Part shown: positions 11,899 to 25,035 of the stretch, piece after piece
How the letters are laid out: every line of letters begins with the position of its first letter
Numbering within the stretch: the first letter of the stretch is position 1
NCBI GenBank assembly: GCA_000697475.1
Contig: JNEU01000733.1
Coordinates: forward strand, 61,152 to 125,151
Length of the DNA: 64,000 nucleotides
Source: Lichtheimia corymbifera B2541
Taxonomy: Eukaryota > Mucoromycota > Mucoromycetes > Mucorales > Lichtheimiaceae
Reading direction: 5' to 3'
Notes under the pieces: generated by a model
Told to the model about the DNA's origin: nothing
Database searches by the model: none
What the model saw: only the letters and a program-made list of their open reading frames with translations
Program-made: the position numbers and the translations under genes

Positions 11899-13497
11899 AT
11901 GGCTACTACCGACATAGTGGCAACGAACATTGTAGATCATGGTACACCATTGACCATGCCTAGCGAACAAGATGTTAATCAACGATTGGAGATGATCAAC
12001 AAACTCAAATTCTTCTTGGCCACGGCACCTAATGATTGGGAAGGCATCCCATCCGACACACCTATCAAGCGTTATTCTTTGGCTACAGGAGAATTCATTT
12101 CATGTGTCCGCTGGGGTCATGGCTTTTTCATTTCTGGCACTGATATTGTACGCAGCCTGGTGTTCCGTTTCCATGCATTTGGTCGTCCTGTGCAAAATCT
12201 CAAAAAGTTTGAAGAAGGCGTCTTTAGCGATCTACGCAATCTTAAGCCTGGAACAGATGCAACACTCGAAGAACCCAAATCCAGCTTCCTTGATTTACTA
12301 TACAAGCATAGTTGTATCCGCACACAAAAGAAGCAAAAGGTGTTCAACTGGTATTCGGTGCCGCATGATCGCCTTTTCCTTGATGCTCTCGAACGCGATT
12401 TAAAGCGTGAGAAGCTCGGTGTTGATCCCACATCCGTGGCTGTTGCCAATCCTGCTGTATCTATTTCACTGGACACCACACAAGCCATGTTTGATGAGTT
12501 TCGTAAAAATCTATTGAGCGAACTTGAACTCGATGCCTGTCTTAGCAAGGCTGCTGCTGCTGCTTCAGGTTGTTCACCATCGACATCATCGCCTTCACCT
12601 CGTCCTATTTCATGTTCATATTCAGCGCCCTTGATTCAACGTCATGAAAACCCTGCTATTCGAAAGGCGTCAAGTGTGTTTGGCCACTTTGATCTCTTTG
12701 ATGGTTCGCCTACATACAAACAACGCAGACGCCGCACTGTTTCCGCGTCCAACAATAACAACTCTGGTAGTTGCAGTTTTGATAACGACTCGGATAAGGC
12801 AGCTGGTGCAGATGATCAATCATCACGTTTTTACACGTGTCCTCTTAGCTCTTGTGGCAAGTTGTTCAAGCGGCTGGAGCATCTCAAACGCCATTTGCGT
12901 ACTCATACGATGGAACGGCCATATCTGTGTCACCTTTGTGGTAAGCGCTTCTCCCGATCCGACAATCTTGCACAACACAAAAAGACGCATGAACGCCGCC
13001 AACACCATCAACGACCCAAGATTGATACCAACCTTGCCAATCGCCAACAGCGTCAACAGTATCAGCAACCACCCAAAATCGATTACTGGGGAGCTGCACC
13101 ATCGACATCAACATCATCGTCATCATCATCGTCATCGAATTCCTCCTGCTATTCATCACCATCCGCTTCATCATCCACGTCGTCCATGGCAATGCATCAA
13201 TCCGATAAATTTGAATGGGAATCGACATGCAAGTGGTTTGATATGACACAGCTGGAATATGTACCATATCAACAACACACGGCGATGCATCCACAAAATG
13301 CTACCACCACGTTGCCCCATCACCATCAGCATCACCACCACAACCACAACCATACCACAGCTACAACCAATGCCACAACCCTTGTTGCAAGTGACATGTA
13401 CACTACATCCACAGCCTTCGAGCCTGCAGCATTTTACGCACCCACAGCAGCTCCAGACACTACCATGCGACCTTCAGACGTGCTAATGCATTATTAA
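11899..13497 (+). CDS. STE12: Ste12-like transcription factor with two C2H2 zinc fingers
   Basis: Terminal transcription factor of the mating/filamentation MAP-kinase pathway. Intronless, 532 residues. The STE domain (about 25-170) shows [15 protein letters not shown], the core [20 protein letters not shown] and [25 protein letters not shown]. Two C2H2 fingers follow at about 312-365: [23 protein letters not shown] and [21 protein letters not shown]. This STE-plus-fingers layout is that of filamentous fungal Ste12/SteA; budding-yeast Ste12 lacks the fingers. The C-terminal third is low-complexity Ser/Thr, Gln and His. ATG 11899 sits just after a pyrimidine-rich leader. DNA target (PRE-like TGAAACA) is family knowledge, not seen here. 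Confidence 0.95.
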   Translation: MATTDIVATNIVDHGTPLTMPSEQDVNQRLEMINKLKFFLATAPNDWEGIPSDTPIKRYSLATGEFISCVRWGHGFFISGTDIVRSLVFRFHAFGRPVQNLKKFEEGVFSDLRNLKPGTDATLEEPKSSFLDLLYKHSCIRTQKKQKVFNWYSVPHDRLFLDALERDLKREKLGVDPTSVAVANPAVSISLDTTQAMFDEFRKNLLSELELDACLSKAAAAASGCSPSTSSPSPRPISCSYSAPLIQRHENPAIRKASSVFGHFDLFDGSPTYKQRRRRTVSASNNNNSGSCSFDNDSDKAAGADDQSSRFYTCPLSSCGKLFKRLEHLKRHLRTHTMERPYLCHLCGKRFSRSDNLAQHKKTHERRQHHQRPKIDTNLANRQQRQQYQQPPKIDYWGAAPSTSTSSSSSSSSNSSCYSSPSASSSTSSMAMHQSDKFEWESTCKWFDMTQLEYVPYQQHTAMHPQNATTTLPHHHQHHHHNHNHTTATTNATTLVASDMYTTSTAFEPAAFYAPTAAPDTTMRPSDVLMHY

Positions 13498-16249
13498 TGG
13501 TAACAGCCCAGCTCTCTCTCTCTCTCTCTCTCTCTCTTCTCATTCTTTTCACTCTTTACCTTCGTACTACTACACTTAGTATGTTTATGATCATCATTAC
13601 CCCGCCTTGATATCTCTATCTCCCCCTCAGCCTCCCCCAATATCCCCCACAATTAGAAACGCACCGACTCTCATGCTGTGTGCGATTGTTGTTATTATAC
13701 TATGTATGTATTTATCTCCTGCAAACGTCTTTTTCCTTTCAAGATTATATCATCCGCATCTTCACCATATACCTTATCTTTTTTTCTTTTTGTTTTCTTT
13801 ATTATTCGTATTTGTATGGATGGCTTTTATCTATGATGTATACAATTAAAGATCGTCGACAATTGTGATCATTGTAAACTAAACACGGAAATGGTTGATG
13901 AGGAGATCATCTTGATCGTGTACATGTTGCTGAGCATAAAAAAGAAGAAAGTTTAGTTACATATCTATCATACATATCATCTCCACACAATAGATACGCT
14001 CCCCCGTAAACCGGTTTATGATATTATCATCATCCTCATCATCCAGGTACATCATTTTGCATGACTTTTTGTCACATTGACACTTGCCAGTCAAACAAGA
14101 CTGATGGTTGGTATAATAGTAGTCATCATGGTGTAATAATGTGAATCACATGTATGGTTCTATGCAATGATATTCTCACGTGGCTGCAGGCAGATGCTTA
14201 TTGCCCGTGGGTACAAGATAGTAGGACGGTCGTGGTGTGGTGGTGGTGGTGGGACCCCCATATCATCTCCCCTATAGGGTCAACATAGATGCATACACAC
14301 ATGTCTGCCGGTTACCCAAATTAGCATTAAAATTAAGCATGCCGATGGAGCAAGGGGAAAAAGGAAAAGGACAAAGGGGGTTGTTGTTGGTAGTTGTGGT
14401 GGAAAGATCTTGTCACGTTCTTTGGGGGGAAGAATGAACAAAGAAATAAAATGCGGTCTTTTAGCCATAGACCGCGTGGTTGAACCTATCATCATCAAGA
14501 GCCAATATGCAGTGGGCGTCATCATCACCATATCTCTGTATTCTAAGTGTGTGTGTAAAGAAAGGCTGTACCTGATCATTAGACATTTTGTTTCACCGTG
14601 ACACAATCATTGATCGCTTAAAGAAAAAAGAGGAGTTGGGTAGGACGAGAAAATGGAGATAACCTTGTTGGGACGCTTTGATTGAAGAATCAAGTAGTAA
14701 AGAGCAGGGCGTGTCCATTGTCTATTTTGAGTGGGTTGGCTCTTTCTCTAGATCTTTTGGAGACCAAAAATTGGCTCGGGGTATGAGGTACGGGGCCATG
14801 CATGAATCAACCAATAGCGGCTTTCAACACTTTTGGCATTGAAGCAGTTCACCAACAATACCATCAACCTCGTGCATTGCAATAACATGTAAATGCACGA
14901 TCGACAGCTCGATCTATTATGTATGTGTCCAACACCTACATACATCTCCTTTTCATCATAATGTTGACCCGCGCGCAGAGTTCTCCCTAGGAAGGCTATA
15001 TGCTTGATATGGATAGACCAGAATGAATGCGATTCCCCATATTGGTAGATCAACACTGGCACCATGTTTACTCTGCGTTGACCAATCTCACACACCTACA
15101 TTATACACACGCTTATAATTCCGATCTGCAAAACAAAGAGAGAAAGAAGCCGAAGCTTCTATTTACATACTCACGGCTTTTGTTTCTATATGGAGTGGTA
15201 TGGTCATTGTCATTGGGGGGGGTGTTAAAAGTGGTATACAGCGGGTATATGGATAGATGAGCAATAGCACAGCCTTCATTATCAGCTACCAATTTGATAA
15301 CAACATTGCCACACACACACACACACAAAGAAGACATGTAATTTCTAGAAACCTGTTGTGGTCTCACAACCGGCTTCTTCTCCAAGAAAGATCGAAGATC
15401 GACCGCTCCGTGTTTCATCTTTATAGTACGACTGCATCATATCATACGGATGTTGGTTTTTCCTTTACCACTATCATCGCCTTGTACTACGAGCTAACTT
15501 GTTGACCCTATACACATACATACACAGGATGCCAAGATATTTGTTTCTTGGGCTAGTCAGTTTTCTGTAGTAGGCTGCATATGCAACCACCACATGCTCA
15601 ATGTCTCTCCCCCCGGGCGCATAGACATATGTATCCACCTACTCCCACGCGATACCTGATACCCAGCTGACAATTCGTTTGTCGCACGTGTGGCTAGCCG
15701 AAACCTTGATCCCATTCCATAGTCGGACATGCTAAAAAGAAGTGTCTAGTTAGTCCACGTGTCCATGCTCTTTCTTGATTGTACACATGTTCTCAAAAGA
15801 AATGGAATAGTAGCCATCTCGACAATCACTGAGCCAATTGCCTGATGATGTTGATCAGAATACCAACATCTGCATCCTGCACACAATGGTAGTGTCTTTG
15901 TTCAAATGAAAGACCAAAAAAAGGGTTGAAGCATTATGAAATGGCTTTATTATTCCAATCAAATTATGTAGCCTTGAGTCAATAGCCCTTGATCGAGAAA
16001 CTATTACATAGCAATGGATACTGGAAATATACGCAGCAAGCGCTGATGGATTAACCGGTCAACGAAGGAGGAATACTTTCCCTTTGCCGATCCACGTGAT
16101 TAAAAAAACGCGTTGTCAATAGCAACCAAAGAAAGGATACATGTTCATTTTGAGAGGATGATATTGGGCGGATTATGCAAAAAGTCAAAAGTCAGCAAGA
16201 GTGTGACCTCTTCAGCATCCATCCTCTTCCTTTTACCTCTTTGCCACCA
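13498..16249. other. Large gene-free interval between STE12 and ARP5
   Basis: 2.75 kb with no supportable coding region on either strand; open frames are short and lack family resemblance. It contains the CT microsatellite, a CA run at 15310-15326, a G run at 15215-15221 and AT-rich stretches. The proximal part must hold the ARP5 promoter. I see no tRNA, rRNA or transposon signature. Confidence 0.45.
13512..13537 (+). repeat. (CT)n microsatellite in STE12 3' flank
   Basis: A run of 13 CT units directly downstream of the STE12 stop, likely within the 3'UTR. Confidence 0.8.
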
Positions 16250-19200
16250 ATGACCGAAGTGCCCATTTACCACCTCGAGGAAAAAGAATACGACGCGCCT
16301 TACTATCAAATCCGTACCGATTACGAAGACAACTTTTTCAACTCCAACACTCCACTCGTCATTGACAATGGTGCGTTTATTATCTCATCATACGCTATAT
16401 ATTACTCCTCGGCTCAACCAATGCTATATAGGATCGTACCAGTGCCGTGCAGGCTGGGCCACACAATCGAATCCAGCATGTACGTGTTTGCAACGTTCAG
16501 CCCTGATTGTATACTGAGCAATGTGTATCTAGTGATCTTTGACAGTGTTGTTTCAAGGTACAAGGATCGTAAAGCCAATGTCAACATGCTCGCTGTTGGT
16601 ATGGATGCGTACGCGGATCCTGCAGGTCGTTCCAATGCACGATCACCATTTGACGGCAACGTGGTGTGCGACTTTGACCGTATGGTAAGGCTGATATACG
16701 ACACACATATATATCGTATATATGAATCTGACATGCCATGTCCGGCCATAGGAAACCATGTTGGATTACATCTTCACCACGCTTGGCATCACTACCGATA
16801 GTATCAACCATCCCATTGTCATGACAGAACCAGTTTGTGTTCCCCAATTGAGCCGCAAGCGTAAGTAATGACAGTGAAGTACTCTTGGATGAAAACTCAT
16901 ATGTGTGATGCGTGCATAGAAATGAGCGAGCTCTTGTTTGAAGCATACAACGTCCCATCTGTCATGTTCGGTATCGATTCACTATTCAGCTTTTACGCCA
17001 ATGGTGGTATGCGAGATACGGATGGCGATGAAGCCGATATCGTTGTCTCCGCGGGACATAGCAACACACACATCATTCCTACGTTACATGGCAAAGGTCT
17101 TTTGGAAAGGACGAAGCGGTAAGAAATAACAAAGTCGTTGGATGAGGGGAAAAATACTGATCATGGAGGAATAGCATTTCGTATGGTGGCACACAGGCAA
17201 CCGATTACATGCTCAAGCTTATGCAGCTCAAATATCCGACATTCCCCACGAAAATGACAAACACACAAGCGCAGGTACAGCCAAGTTGTATTAATGGATG
17301 AGGCATATATTCATAAAAGGATGTGGTTTTCAGGATCTGGTACACTCTCAAGTCATGGTCGCTGATGATTACCAAGAAGCCTTGAAAAAGATCGAGAATC
17401 GAGATACATTTGGCGAGTTTGATCGCATCGTGCAATTCCCATATACGCCACCGGTAAGGAATACCACATGAAAGATATATGCTCCTTTTTATTTTAACAC
17501 GGTGCTTTAGGTGATTGAAGAAAAGACTGAGGAAGAATTAGCTCGACAAGCAGCTAAGAAGGAGGAGAATGCTCGTCGATTACGGGAGGCAGCTGCCAAA
17601 TCTCGATTGGAAAAGGTTTGTATCGCATGTATGTGTGTGGGATAGGCATTTGCTCAATAGACTGACATGTCCATGAAAAGCTGGTGAGACGTGAACAAGA
17701 ATTTGAAGCATTCACAGAACTCAAGAATTCGAGAGCGATCATGAACAAAAAAGAATGGATGGTAGGATTAGTTGCGTTTTGGTAAAGTGAGGTTATGTGC
17801 TAATACATTGAATGCATCGTAGGCTCGATTAAAAGAAGCAGGCTTTAAGGATGAGGCTGATCTCGATGATACCATCAAACAAACGGATGCTGCTATTCAA
17901 CGAGCAAGGAATAAAGAATTGGGCATTGAAGAGAATGAAGAAAAGGTAAATTGCTGAGAAACAGATGATGAAGGGCTACTATTCACTAAGACATATATAT
18001 TTCCAGGGACCTCCTGTTACCACGCTTATTGACATCCCTGATGATGAACTATCTGAAGCTGAGAAGAAAGAAAAGAGGAAACAGAAGCTTATGAAAGCCA
18101 ACTATGATGCACGAGAACGGGCTAAAAAGGCAAAGGAGGAAGCCAAAGCCAGAGAGGTATGCACACATAATACATATCCGTAGATACGTGCATTAATGAG
18201 TTTTTTATGTAGGAGGAGGAGGCAAGATTGGAGGAAGAAAGACGATTACGGGATCCTGAGAAATGGATTGCTGAAGTGAAGCAAAAACGCCAGGTATGAG
18301 ATAGATTAATGTTTTTGCTTTGCATGACTGACAGATGGGAGGATAGGGTGTGGTTGACAGGATCAAAAAGAGAAGACGTTTGAATATGGAATTGGCTGAT
18401 CGTCGAAGCCGAGCATCCCAACTGCGTATGCGGTCCATTGCTAATCTTGCAAGTGATACCCCTACTGGTAAACGTCGAAGGAGAGGTCAAGAAGGTATGT
18501 GGATCACGTATGAGTTATCCAAACGCGTAAAACTGACGTATCAATTATCATATAGAGGATACATTTGGTGCTGATGACGAAGATTGGATGATCTACCGAG
18601 AAATCGTAAGTAGTGTGGTATACATGTCCTTTTATGACTTGGTGATAACAATCGATATAGAGTCGTGAAGATGAATCAGACGAAGAAGAAGAGGATTTAT
18701 CAATGTTGAACCAATACGAGTCCTTGTTGCTTCAGTATGATCCCGATTTCCTGCCAGAGCATTCCTTTGAAGCTACATCCTCACCAACCAACACGCTTAT
18801 GCATTTACTTGCACGTGGTCAATATCCTCCTTATGATCCTACCGATGTCGGCCAAATGCATCAACTCCATGTCAACGTTGAACGCGTACGAGTGAGCGAG
18901 GTGCTTTTCCAGCCAAGCATTGTTGGATTAGATCAGGCTGGCCTGGTGGAAACTATGCATGATATTGTGAGAACCTTTAATCCCGATCGACGTATGCAAA
19001 CTGTCAAGGTAAGACGATACGTTATTATGGGTGAAAATACGCATGCTAACTTTAACTTGCTCGTTTTCATTAGACAATCTTTGTTACTGGTGGCTTCAGC
19101 AGTCTACCTGGTTTCTCTAATCGCATCTTCACATCATTACGAGCCATTCTTCCTGTTGGTGCAAGCTTCCAAGTCAAACGTGCTGAGAATCCATTGTTGG

Positions 19201-19331
19201 ATGCATGGAGAGGAGCTGCAATGATAGCAAAAGAATCTGACTACAAACAATATGCTGTTACTCGTCAAGAATACGAAGAATACGGAGGAGAATATATCAA
19301 AGAACATGGTTTAGGCAATGTATTTCGGTAG
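16250..19331 (+). CDS. ARP5: Actin-related protein Arp5 (INO80 complex)
   Basis: Subunit of the INO80 remodeller that, with Ies6, couples ATP hydrolysis to nucleosome sliding. Sixteen exons: 16250-16370, 16432-16479, 16533-16684, 16752-16860, 16920-17118, 17175-17274, 17334-17453, 17511-17615, 17681-17761, 17823-17945, 18007-18156, 18213-18293, 18347-18494, 18556-18605, 18661-19008 and 19074-19331. Together they encode 730 residues. The N-terminal actin fold shows VIDNGSYQCRAGWAT, VVSRYKDRK and RSNARSPFDGNVV. The second lobe shows VMFGIDSLFSFYANG and VVSAGHSNTHIIPTLHGK. A long charged coiled-coil insert (about 285-510) is diagnostic of Arp5. The actin C-terminal part resumes with LFQPSIVGLDQAGL, FVTGGFSSLPGF and YGGEYIKEHGLGNVFR. 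All splice phases close. ATG 16250 is nearest to the homology start; an upstream in-frame ATG at 16175 adds 25 doubtful residues. Confidence 0.95.
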
Positions 19332-19461
19332 ATTAGACCAATTCTACGGTGATAATTAAAACTTTATCCTTTGATGTAATACTAGCTAGCAGGCATAAAG
19401 TGATGAAAGGGGAAAGACTTGTCAGTTGTCGGGAATAATCCACGTTCTTCTTTGCAGTAAC

Positions 19462-22400
19462 ATGCTACAAGCATATCCCCCTGTGCCAAACTGGTACACG
19501 TCCCACTGTGCTTGTGTTGTCGACACTCTCAACTATTATATATACGCCAGCCGCAATGCCATTGTCGTCCTGGATCTTGCAACCTTTGCTTTTGCCAAAA
19601 CGTTCTTGGGAGCAATGCAACGAATCAACGCGATCGCCGCCTACCAACAGTTCTGCTACATTGCCGAAGGAAACAGAATCCGTGCTTGGAACTTGATCGA
19701 TAGCAGGTTGCTTGTAGCTTATAAGGCGATCCACAAGGTAATGAAAGAATGGCTCGGATACTGGGATATTCTAATGATGCTGATTACCTATTTAGAATGA
19801 TATCACAGTGATCCAATGCATCCGTGGTGGCACGACTCTGGTTTCTGGTGATAAGTCTGGTGCTCTTGTGCTGCAATTGGTGTCAGGTGATCAATGCTGG
19901 CGATCAGAAAAGGTCAACTCGGAGATCAAGACCATTGCACCTATGTGCTATGCAGGGCAGGATTATCTGGCTATAGCGTAAGCTCAAATATACAGTATCA
20001 AGGGGTCATGCTGATAGTCATTTATCTTATTAGATACGCCAATGGGATGATTTATATTGAAAAAGTCCTTGCTGATTTGACGACGGAAACGGTTTATCAG
20101 ATGACACACGCTCACGTCAACAACCTTGCATGGCAGTATCAGGAAGAGAACCAAGCAACAGTAACAACAGCATGGCCATTATTAGCATCAAGCACGCGAC
20201 GTAACCGTGAGATATACATTTGGAACGTTCCATCAGAATCCAAGCACGCTATCGTCAAGATACCACCTCCTTCACCCAAGTGGACTGAACAACAACGCAA
20301 TACACTATGGATTGAATTAGCATGGTCACCATTGGAAAAGGATAGGCTATGGGTATCCTCTTATATGTAAGTGTCCTTTTGATATAGGGTGCACGAGTAT
20401 ACTGACAATGAGATAAAAGGGGAAACATCATCAGCTTCAAGATCAATAATGGCTCTGGCGCTTCGAAAGGACGATTACCGGATATCCATTCACGGATTGC
20501 CTTCAGTTTAATGTGGGTGGATCAAGGCCGTAGAATGGTGAGCTACGGATTGGATAAGCAGGTAAGCTGTCTGATTGCTTGTGGGATTGGCATAGACTAA
20601 CCCAAGTATAATAGATTGTCTATTGGGACATGTATGATAGCGTTGCTCGGGTGCAAATGGTGACACAAGCAGCGTTTCCATATACAATTGATATCTCTGC
20701 ATGGAATCCTGGACAAGCTGCGGTGGGAATGGGCGATTCCAACATCAAAGTTTGGCAATTTTCATCTACTATGACCAGTGGCAAGGACAATTTCTATCAA
20801 GCTTCATTGATGTGGAAGGAAATGCAAGGACAGATCCGACATGTAAGAAACAATGAGCCATAAGATGGATATCTAGATAGAATGCTCACGATGAATCAAT
20901 AGGTCAAATGGCATCCAGAACAAGATAGCAAGATCGCATACAGCAACGAATATGGGCGTATCGGTGTGTATGATATCTCAAAGACCAAGAACATGCGATT
21001 CAAAGGATACCATGATGCTGGCACTGTCTCCATCGCTTGGGCAGGGGATCTCAGTCTGGGTGAACATGGCATGGTACAAGATACTCTAATTTCATGCGGT
21101 GTGGATGGCAAGATTTTGGTTTTTAATGCTGGAAAGCCACACTTTGCCCCCGTGTTACTTGAGGATATTCTCGCACAAGCCAATCCAGCATGGGCAAAAG
21201 CAAATCAGGTACCTAGAATGCTTGGTTTATATATTCAATACCTGCTGACGTGATCCTTGATAGGCCAAAGTGAATACCAAGCGATGCACTATTGATGTGG
21301 ATCCTGGAAATCGATTCCTCGCTATAGGAAATACCGATGGCGTAGTGGAAGTGTACAGACTTGATACCCTAAAAATCATCTATGTGTGTAATGCACTTAC
21401 TGTGAACGTCACTGCCATGGCTTGGGGAGGTACGATTACTCGAGATATTCATTCAAACATCCCATTTACCCCTTCTCTATAGGAAAGGATCAAAGCTATT
21501 TGGCTGTTGGTTACAAATCTGGCAATATCACCATCCACAAGATTAGTATTCAAGAAAATTCACCTGGCAAGTACAGCGCATGGATACACGCGCACATACA
21601 TACTCGTGATTGACATGTAATGGCTATAGAGGTCCCTATACCTGATTCTACGGCATTACACAAGTCCGATTTCCACAAGAAGCCAATCAATAGCCTTGCA
21701 TGGAGCCATCATGTTGACAAGATGTATCTAGCTTCAGCATCAGAGGATGATTCTGTTGGTGTATGTAATTGCTTGTGGTTTATTGATCCCATTCACTTAT
21801 GACCCACTTCTATAGGTATATGGTGTGAAAGCGGAAAATGATAGCACAAACGTGACACCCGAAGCACACTTTAAGCAGCATCGAGGACGTGTGCTTACCG
21901 TATGCTGGGGATATGAAGATACCGACGTATTGATCTCGGGTGCTGAGGATCGTTTTATTTATCTTTGGAAGTGGACCGATTATTTGTGTCCTAAAGGTAA
22001 ATTGGGAATCGATGACCATGAATGGATAAAGCTGATGCATATCCTTAGGAAAACATGATCGGACAAGCGCCAGGGAAAGAGAGCTTGCAATGATAACGAA
22101 AAGTGCAAGCATGGGGAATAAATCTGAGGCAGCAACAGAGGTGGCATCAACATCAATGACAGCAACGACGGACACGAACCAAGAAGTTGTACAACATGTC
22201 AAGAAGAAACGCCGAGTACCCAATGCCCTGATGATTGCTTCAAGACGTTCTCAACAAGTTCTGACACAGGATGTCATGTTACGGCGGAGTCTGTTGTTGG
22301 CAGCTAGCATATACGGTGGTGATCCATTATCAGCAATTGAGCACGTCAAAAGCAAAATACCAGCTCACATCAATCCCGCGTTATATGATGCATATGTTGG

Positions 22401-23351
22401 ATCACCGTATGAAGGCGATAGTGAGGTGCTGGACCTATTTTTCGGTGATAAAAATGATATGCGACGTCTTTTGGATCTCGAAGGTAAAGGAAAGAAGAAA
22501 ATCATCATACATGTCAATTGACCCCTGATATCAAATCACTATGTTAGAGTCGCAAATGGCACAAGTCAAAGAAAGAAGTTGGCCCTTGCCTGGTTCAGAA
22601 AATTTCGACTTGAAGCTTGCCCTGGATATCATTCGAAGCAACACACAAGAATCGCAGTCATCATCCAACATGATTGATTGGATTGCACTTGCATTGAGCC
22701 CAACAGGTACAGTGTGCAAAGTCTAGTCGATATGGGATGGACTGTACTTATATTAGCGTCTTGTATGTAGCTGGAAAAGAAGCATGGCTGGCCATGATGG
22801 AAAACACCGCTACTCAACTTGCTCGTGCTGGCCAAACTGTGCTTGCTGCTACTTGCTATCTTGCTTGTTCCAAGGTCTATGATGCTGTCAATGTGTATCG
22901 CAAAGCCAAAATGTACAGGTAAGAAATGGCAAAGAGGATATCATGTAATACCCGGTCGTATTCATACCCAATCCTTTTTTCTCAGGGAAGCTATTGCCGT
23001 TGCCAAACTCAGGTTACCAGCAATCGATCCATTGATACCCACTTTATATGCTGAATGGGGAGATATGCTCAAGAATAGCACCACCGAAGAGGAATTTGCA
23101 GCCTTGTGGTAAGTGTTATATCGTTTTGTGATATTCAAGCTGACATCTTCCCCATATCTACTAGTTTTATCAAAGGCCAAGTACCAGGATCGACCGTTCA
23201 AGCTATCAATCTTTTGGCACGGAAGCAAAAGGATGGCCATCTTTTCTGGGCTGCATGCCTTGCATGTTTGCTCAATGACAGCACAGCAGACGAACGAATC
23301 TCACAATATATTCAAGCATTGGAAAAACGTGCAACAAGAGGCTCTGGGTAA
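19462..23351 (+). CDS. GEMIN5: Gemin5-like WD40 protein (SMN complex)
   Basis: Homologue of the SMN-complex subunit that recognises snRNA precursors through two WD40 propellers. Fifteen exons: 19462-19737, 19796-19977, 20034-20366, 20420-20561, 20615-20842, 20903-21208, 21264-21429, 21483-21566, 21630-21760, 21816-21996, 22049-22483, 22548-22706, 22771-22918, 22986-23108 and 23165-23351. Together they encode 1026 residues. It opens with the Gemin5 hallmark PPVPNWYTSH. WD40 blades run to about residue 675: WNPGQAAVGMGDSNIKVWQF, VKWHPEQDSKIAYSNEYGR and TVCWGYEDTDVLISGAEDR. A basic patch, KKKRR, lies near 727. The helical C-terminal part contains the TPR-like LACSKVYDAVNVYRKAKMYR and EAIAVAKLRL, as in Gemin5. 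Intron 21567-21629 uses a GC donor. The C-terminus is shorter than vertebrate Gemin5 (about 1500). Terminal ATG is 10 codons before homology. Confidence 0.88.
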
Positions 23352-23436
23352 AGACATTAGAAGGATGAACTTGTATCATAACGGACACCTTTGTGTACTC
23401 CTTGTATAATAACAATAAAAAAGGCACTGGCTGATG

Positions 23437-24985
23437 AACCACAGTAAGACCAACTGGAATACGTTAATATCAAGTGTAGTGTAAAGAAGGAGTGTCCATA
23501 TCACAATGGCAACAATGACAATGAAACGCTAAAGAGATTATGGATCATAGATCGCTCACAAGATAAAGACATTCACTATTATGATATTCATACGAACTTG
23601 GACCTTGAAGATACCACAAATCTAAGGGTGACATGTGCATGGTGGAGGTAGTGTGATCATAAGGACGGGTTGATTAGAAAGATTGCTTTATCAAATGGGA
23701 CGCATGGTGAAAAGTGGTTGGATGTCCATGCATAAATCAGGATCCGAGATAGGCATGGTGGCAATATCCCATCAAGAACAATGACATCCATCTGCAATCT
23801 CAGAACACTTGCTGCGCTCAAATTTGACGTTATTTGAGAATGCTTGTGTGCGTGTTCGTTTGAGAAAGGAAATTCGAAAGCATCTTCTTCATCGATAAAC
23901 ATGGTATACAACCGTAAAGGTTGTACGAGGAAAAGAGAGTTGCCAGGTGCGCGACATCTTCTCCCAGTGACTAGTATTACAAATACCGAAACCAGACGGC
24001 AGCCGTGTAGCACCATCCCATCACAAGCGAACACCCTGAAATATATGTACTACAAGAAGATGCTGCGCACCTACCAATGCTCTTCTGCTTGTACGCCATA
24101 GTACAAGAATCAGTGAAGCGCCAACAAGTTAAGTAGTCCTACAAGTTACTCAAGTTGCCAAAGGGTAATTCCATGTCTCCTTGCTTTATTCCATTTCTTC
24201 TCAATGCAATGCCACTATTATGATAGTAGAGTGATTAAGGTAGTAAGCAACGTGGGGTAGAGAAGAAAATAAAATGTACCACAGACGTTGACATCTTAAC
24301 CCGGGCCCAGTGAGCCAGTTGGAGATGCATCAATGCAATACATAAATATCACCAGGAGCTTGCCTTTGAGAACATCTGCTTCCTTGTTAATCTATCCTTT
24401 GCTTCACAACCACAACATGGACGGATTTTTCATCCCCATCGTTGTATGTTCCATAGGGTTTTTTATCGTGTTCGTGATCACGGTGTTCATGTGGCGGTAC
24501 CAAAGAAAGTACACACCAAAAATGATAGTCGTACAGCTACAACCCAATCCTCAGTCCAATGTTTGATCCTGGTCGGCGAGCATCCTCAAGCATATGGTGA
24601 AATTGGCCTTCACACCTTTACGGTTAAATCAATGGTCATGCAGCTTACTGCGGGTACCATAACTTCTTTTTCGGCTTTTTGGTTTTCGGTGAATGTGGAT
24701 TGCTAAACACGTCTCCATGGTTACATCCAGGCAACCATTACTGTCATCAAGAATAAAGTAATGCCTAAGTAGTAGTAGCATGATCTTTTCTTTGGAGCTC
24801 TTTTAAACCATAAAGACCACAAATAAAACACACGATGTATAAGATAAGCAAGCATTTTATGATGGTGATGACAGCGTGGATGATAAAAAAAGGAGCATGG
24901 TACAACTTGTTACTCGTACATCAAGAAGCTTGAAAATTCTAAGTGTTCATCACGCTCTCGTTTTCCATTTCAACGCACTTACTGA
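23437..24985. repeat. Diverged tandem duplication, copy A (noncoding plus possible microgene)
   Basis: First copy of a 1.5-2 kb tandem duplication between the 3' ends of GEMIN5 and Dicer. Collinear matching blocks (A to B) include 23452-23500 to 25047-25096, 23508-23630 to 25549-25670 and 23716-23795 to 25860-25940. Further blocks are 24190-24320 to 26225-26350, 24364-24412 to 26409-26457, 24651-24900 to 26712-26930, and 24925-24985 to 26950-27010. Long near-identical words are shared, for example GTGGATTGCTAA and GGCAACCATTACTG. The copies differ by many substitutions and indels. No transposase, LTR or terminal inverted repeat is seen. Confidence 0.8.
24417..24566 (+). CDS. Possible 49-residue single-pass membrane microprotein
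   Basis: Not a known family. An ATG-initiated frame encodes MDGFF and then a strongly hydrophobic stretch of about 25 residues (IPIVVCSIGFFIVFVITVFMW). A basic segment (RYQRKYTP) and a short polar tail follow: a typical single-pass topology with a positive inner side. The context supports transcription: ACATAAATATC lies about 75 bases upstream (24340-24350), and an AATAAA element lies downstream at about 24822 within sequence conserved in copy B. In copy B the upstream flank is retained (26409-26457) but the frame stops after 11 codons. It could also be a chance frame. Confidence 0.3.
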   Translation: MDGFFIPIVVCSIGFFIVFVITVFMWRYQRKYTPKMIVVQLQPNPQSNV

Positions 24986-25035
24986 TGGAAACCTTGAGAT
25001 GGTTCATATAATGAGAAGAGGCTCTAGCTGTTAGA

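Noticed and set aside
12644..13246. Second long frame (200 codons) overlapping STE12 on the same strand
   Set aside because: Alternate frame of a Ser/His-repeat region. STE12 is unambiguous.
13498..16249. Search for a gene, RNA or transposon in the 2.75-kb gap before ARP5
   Set aside because: Only short frames without codon structure. No terminal repeats, transposase motifs or cloverleaf seen.
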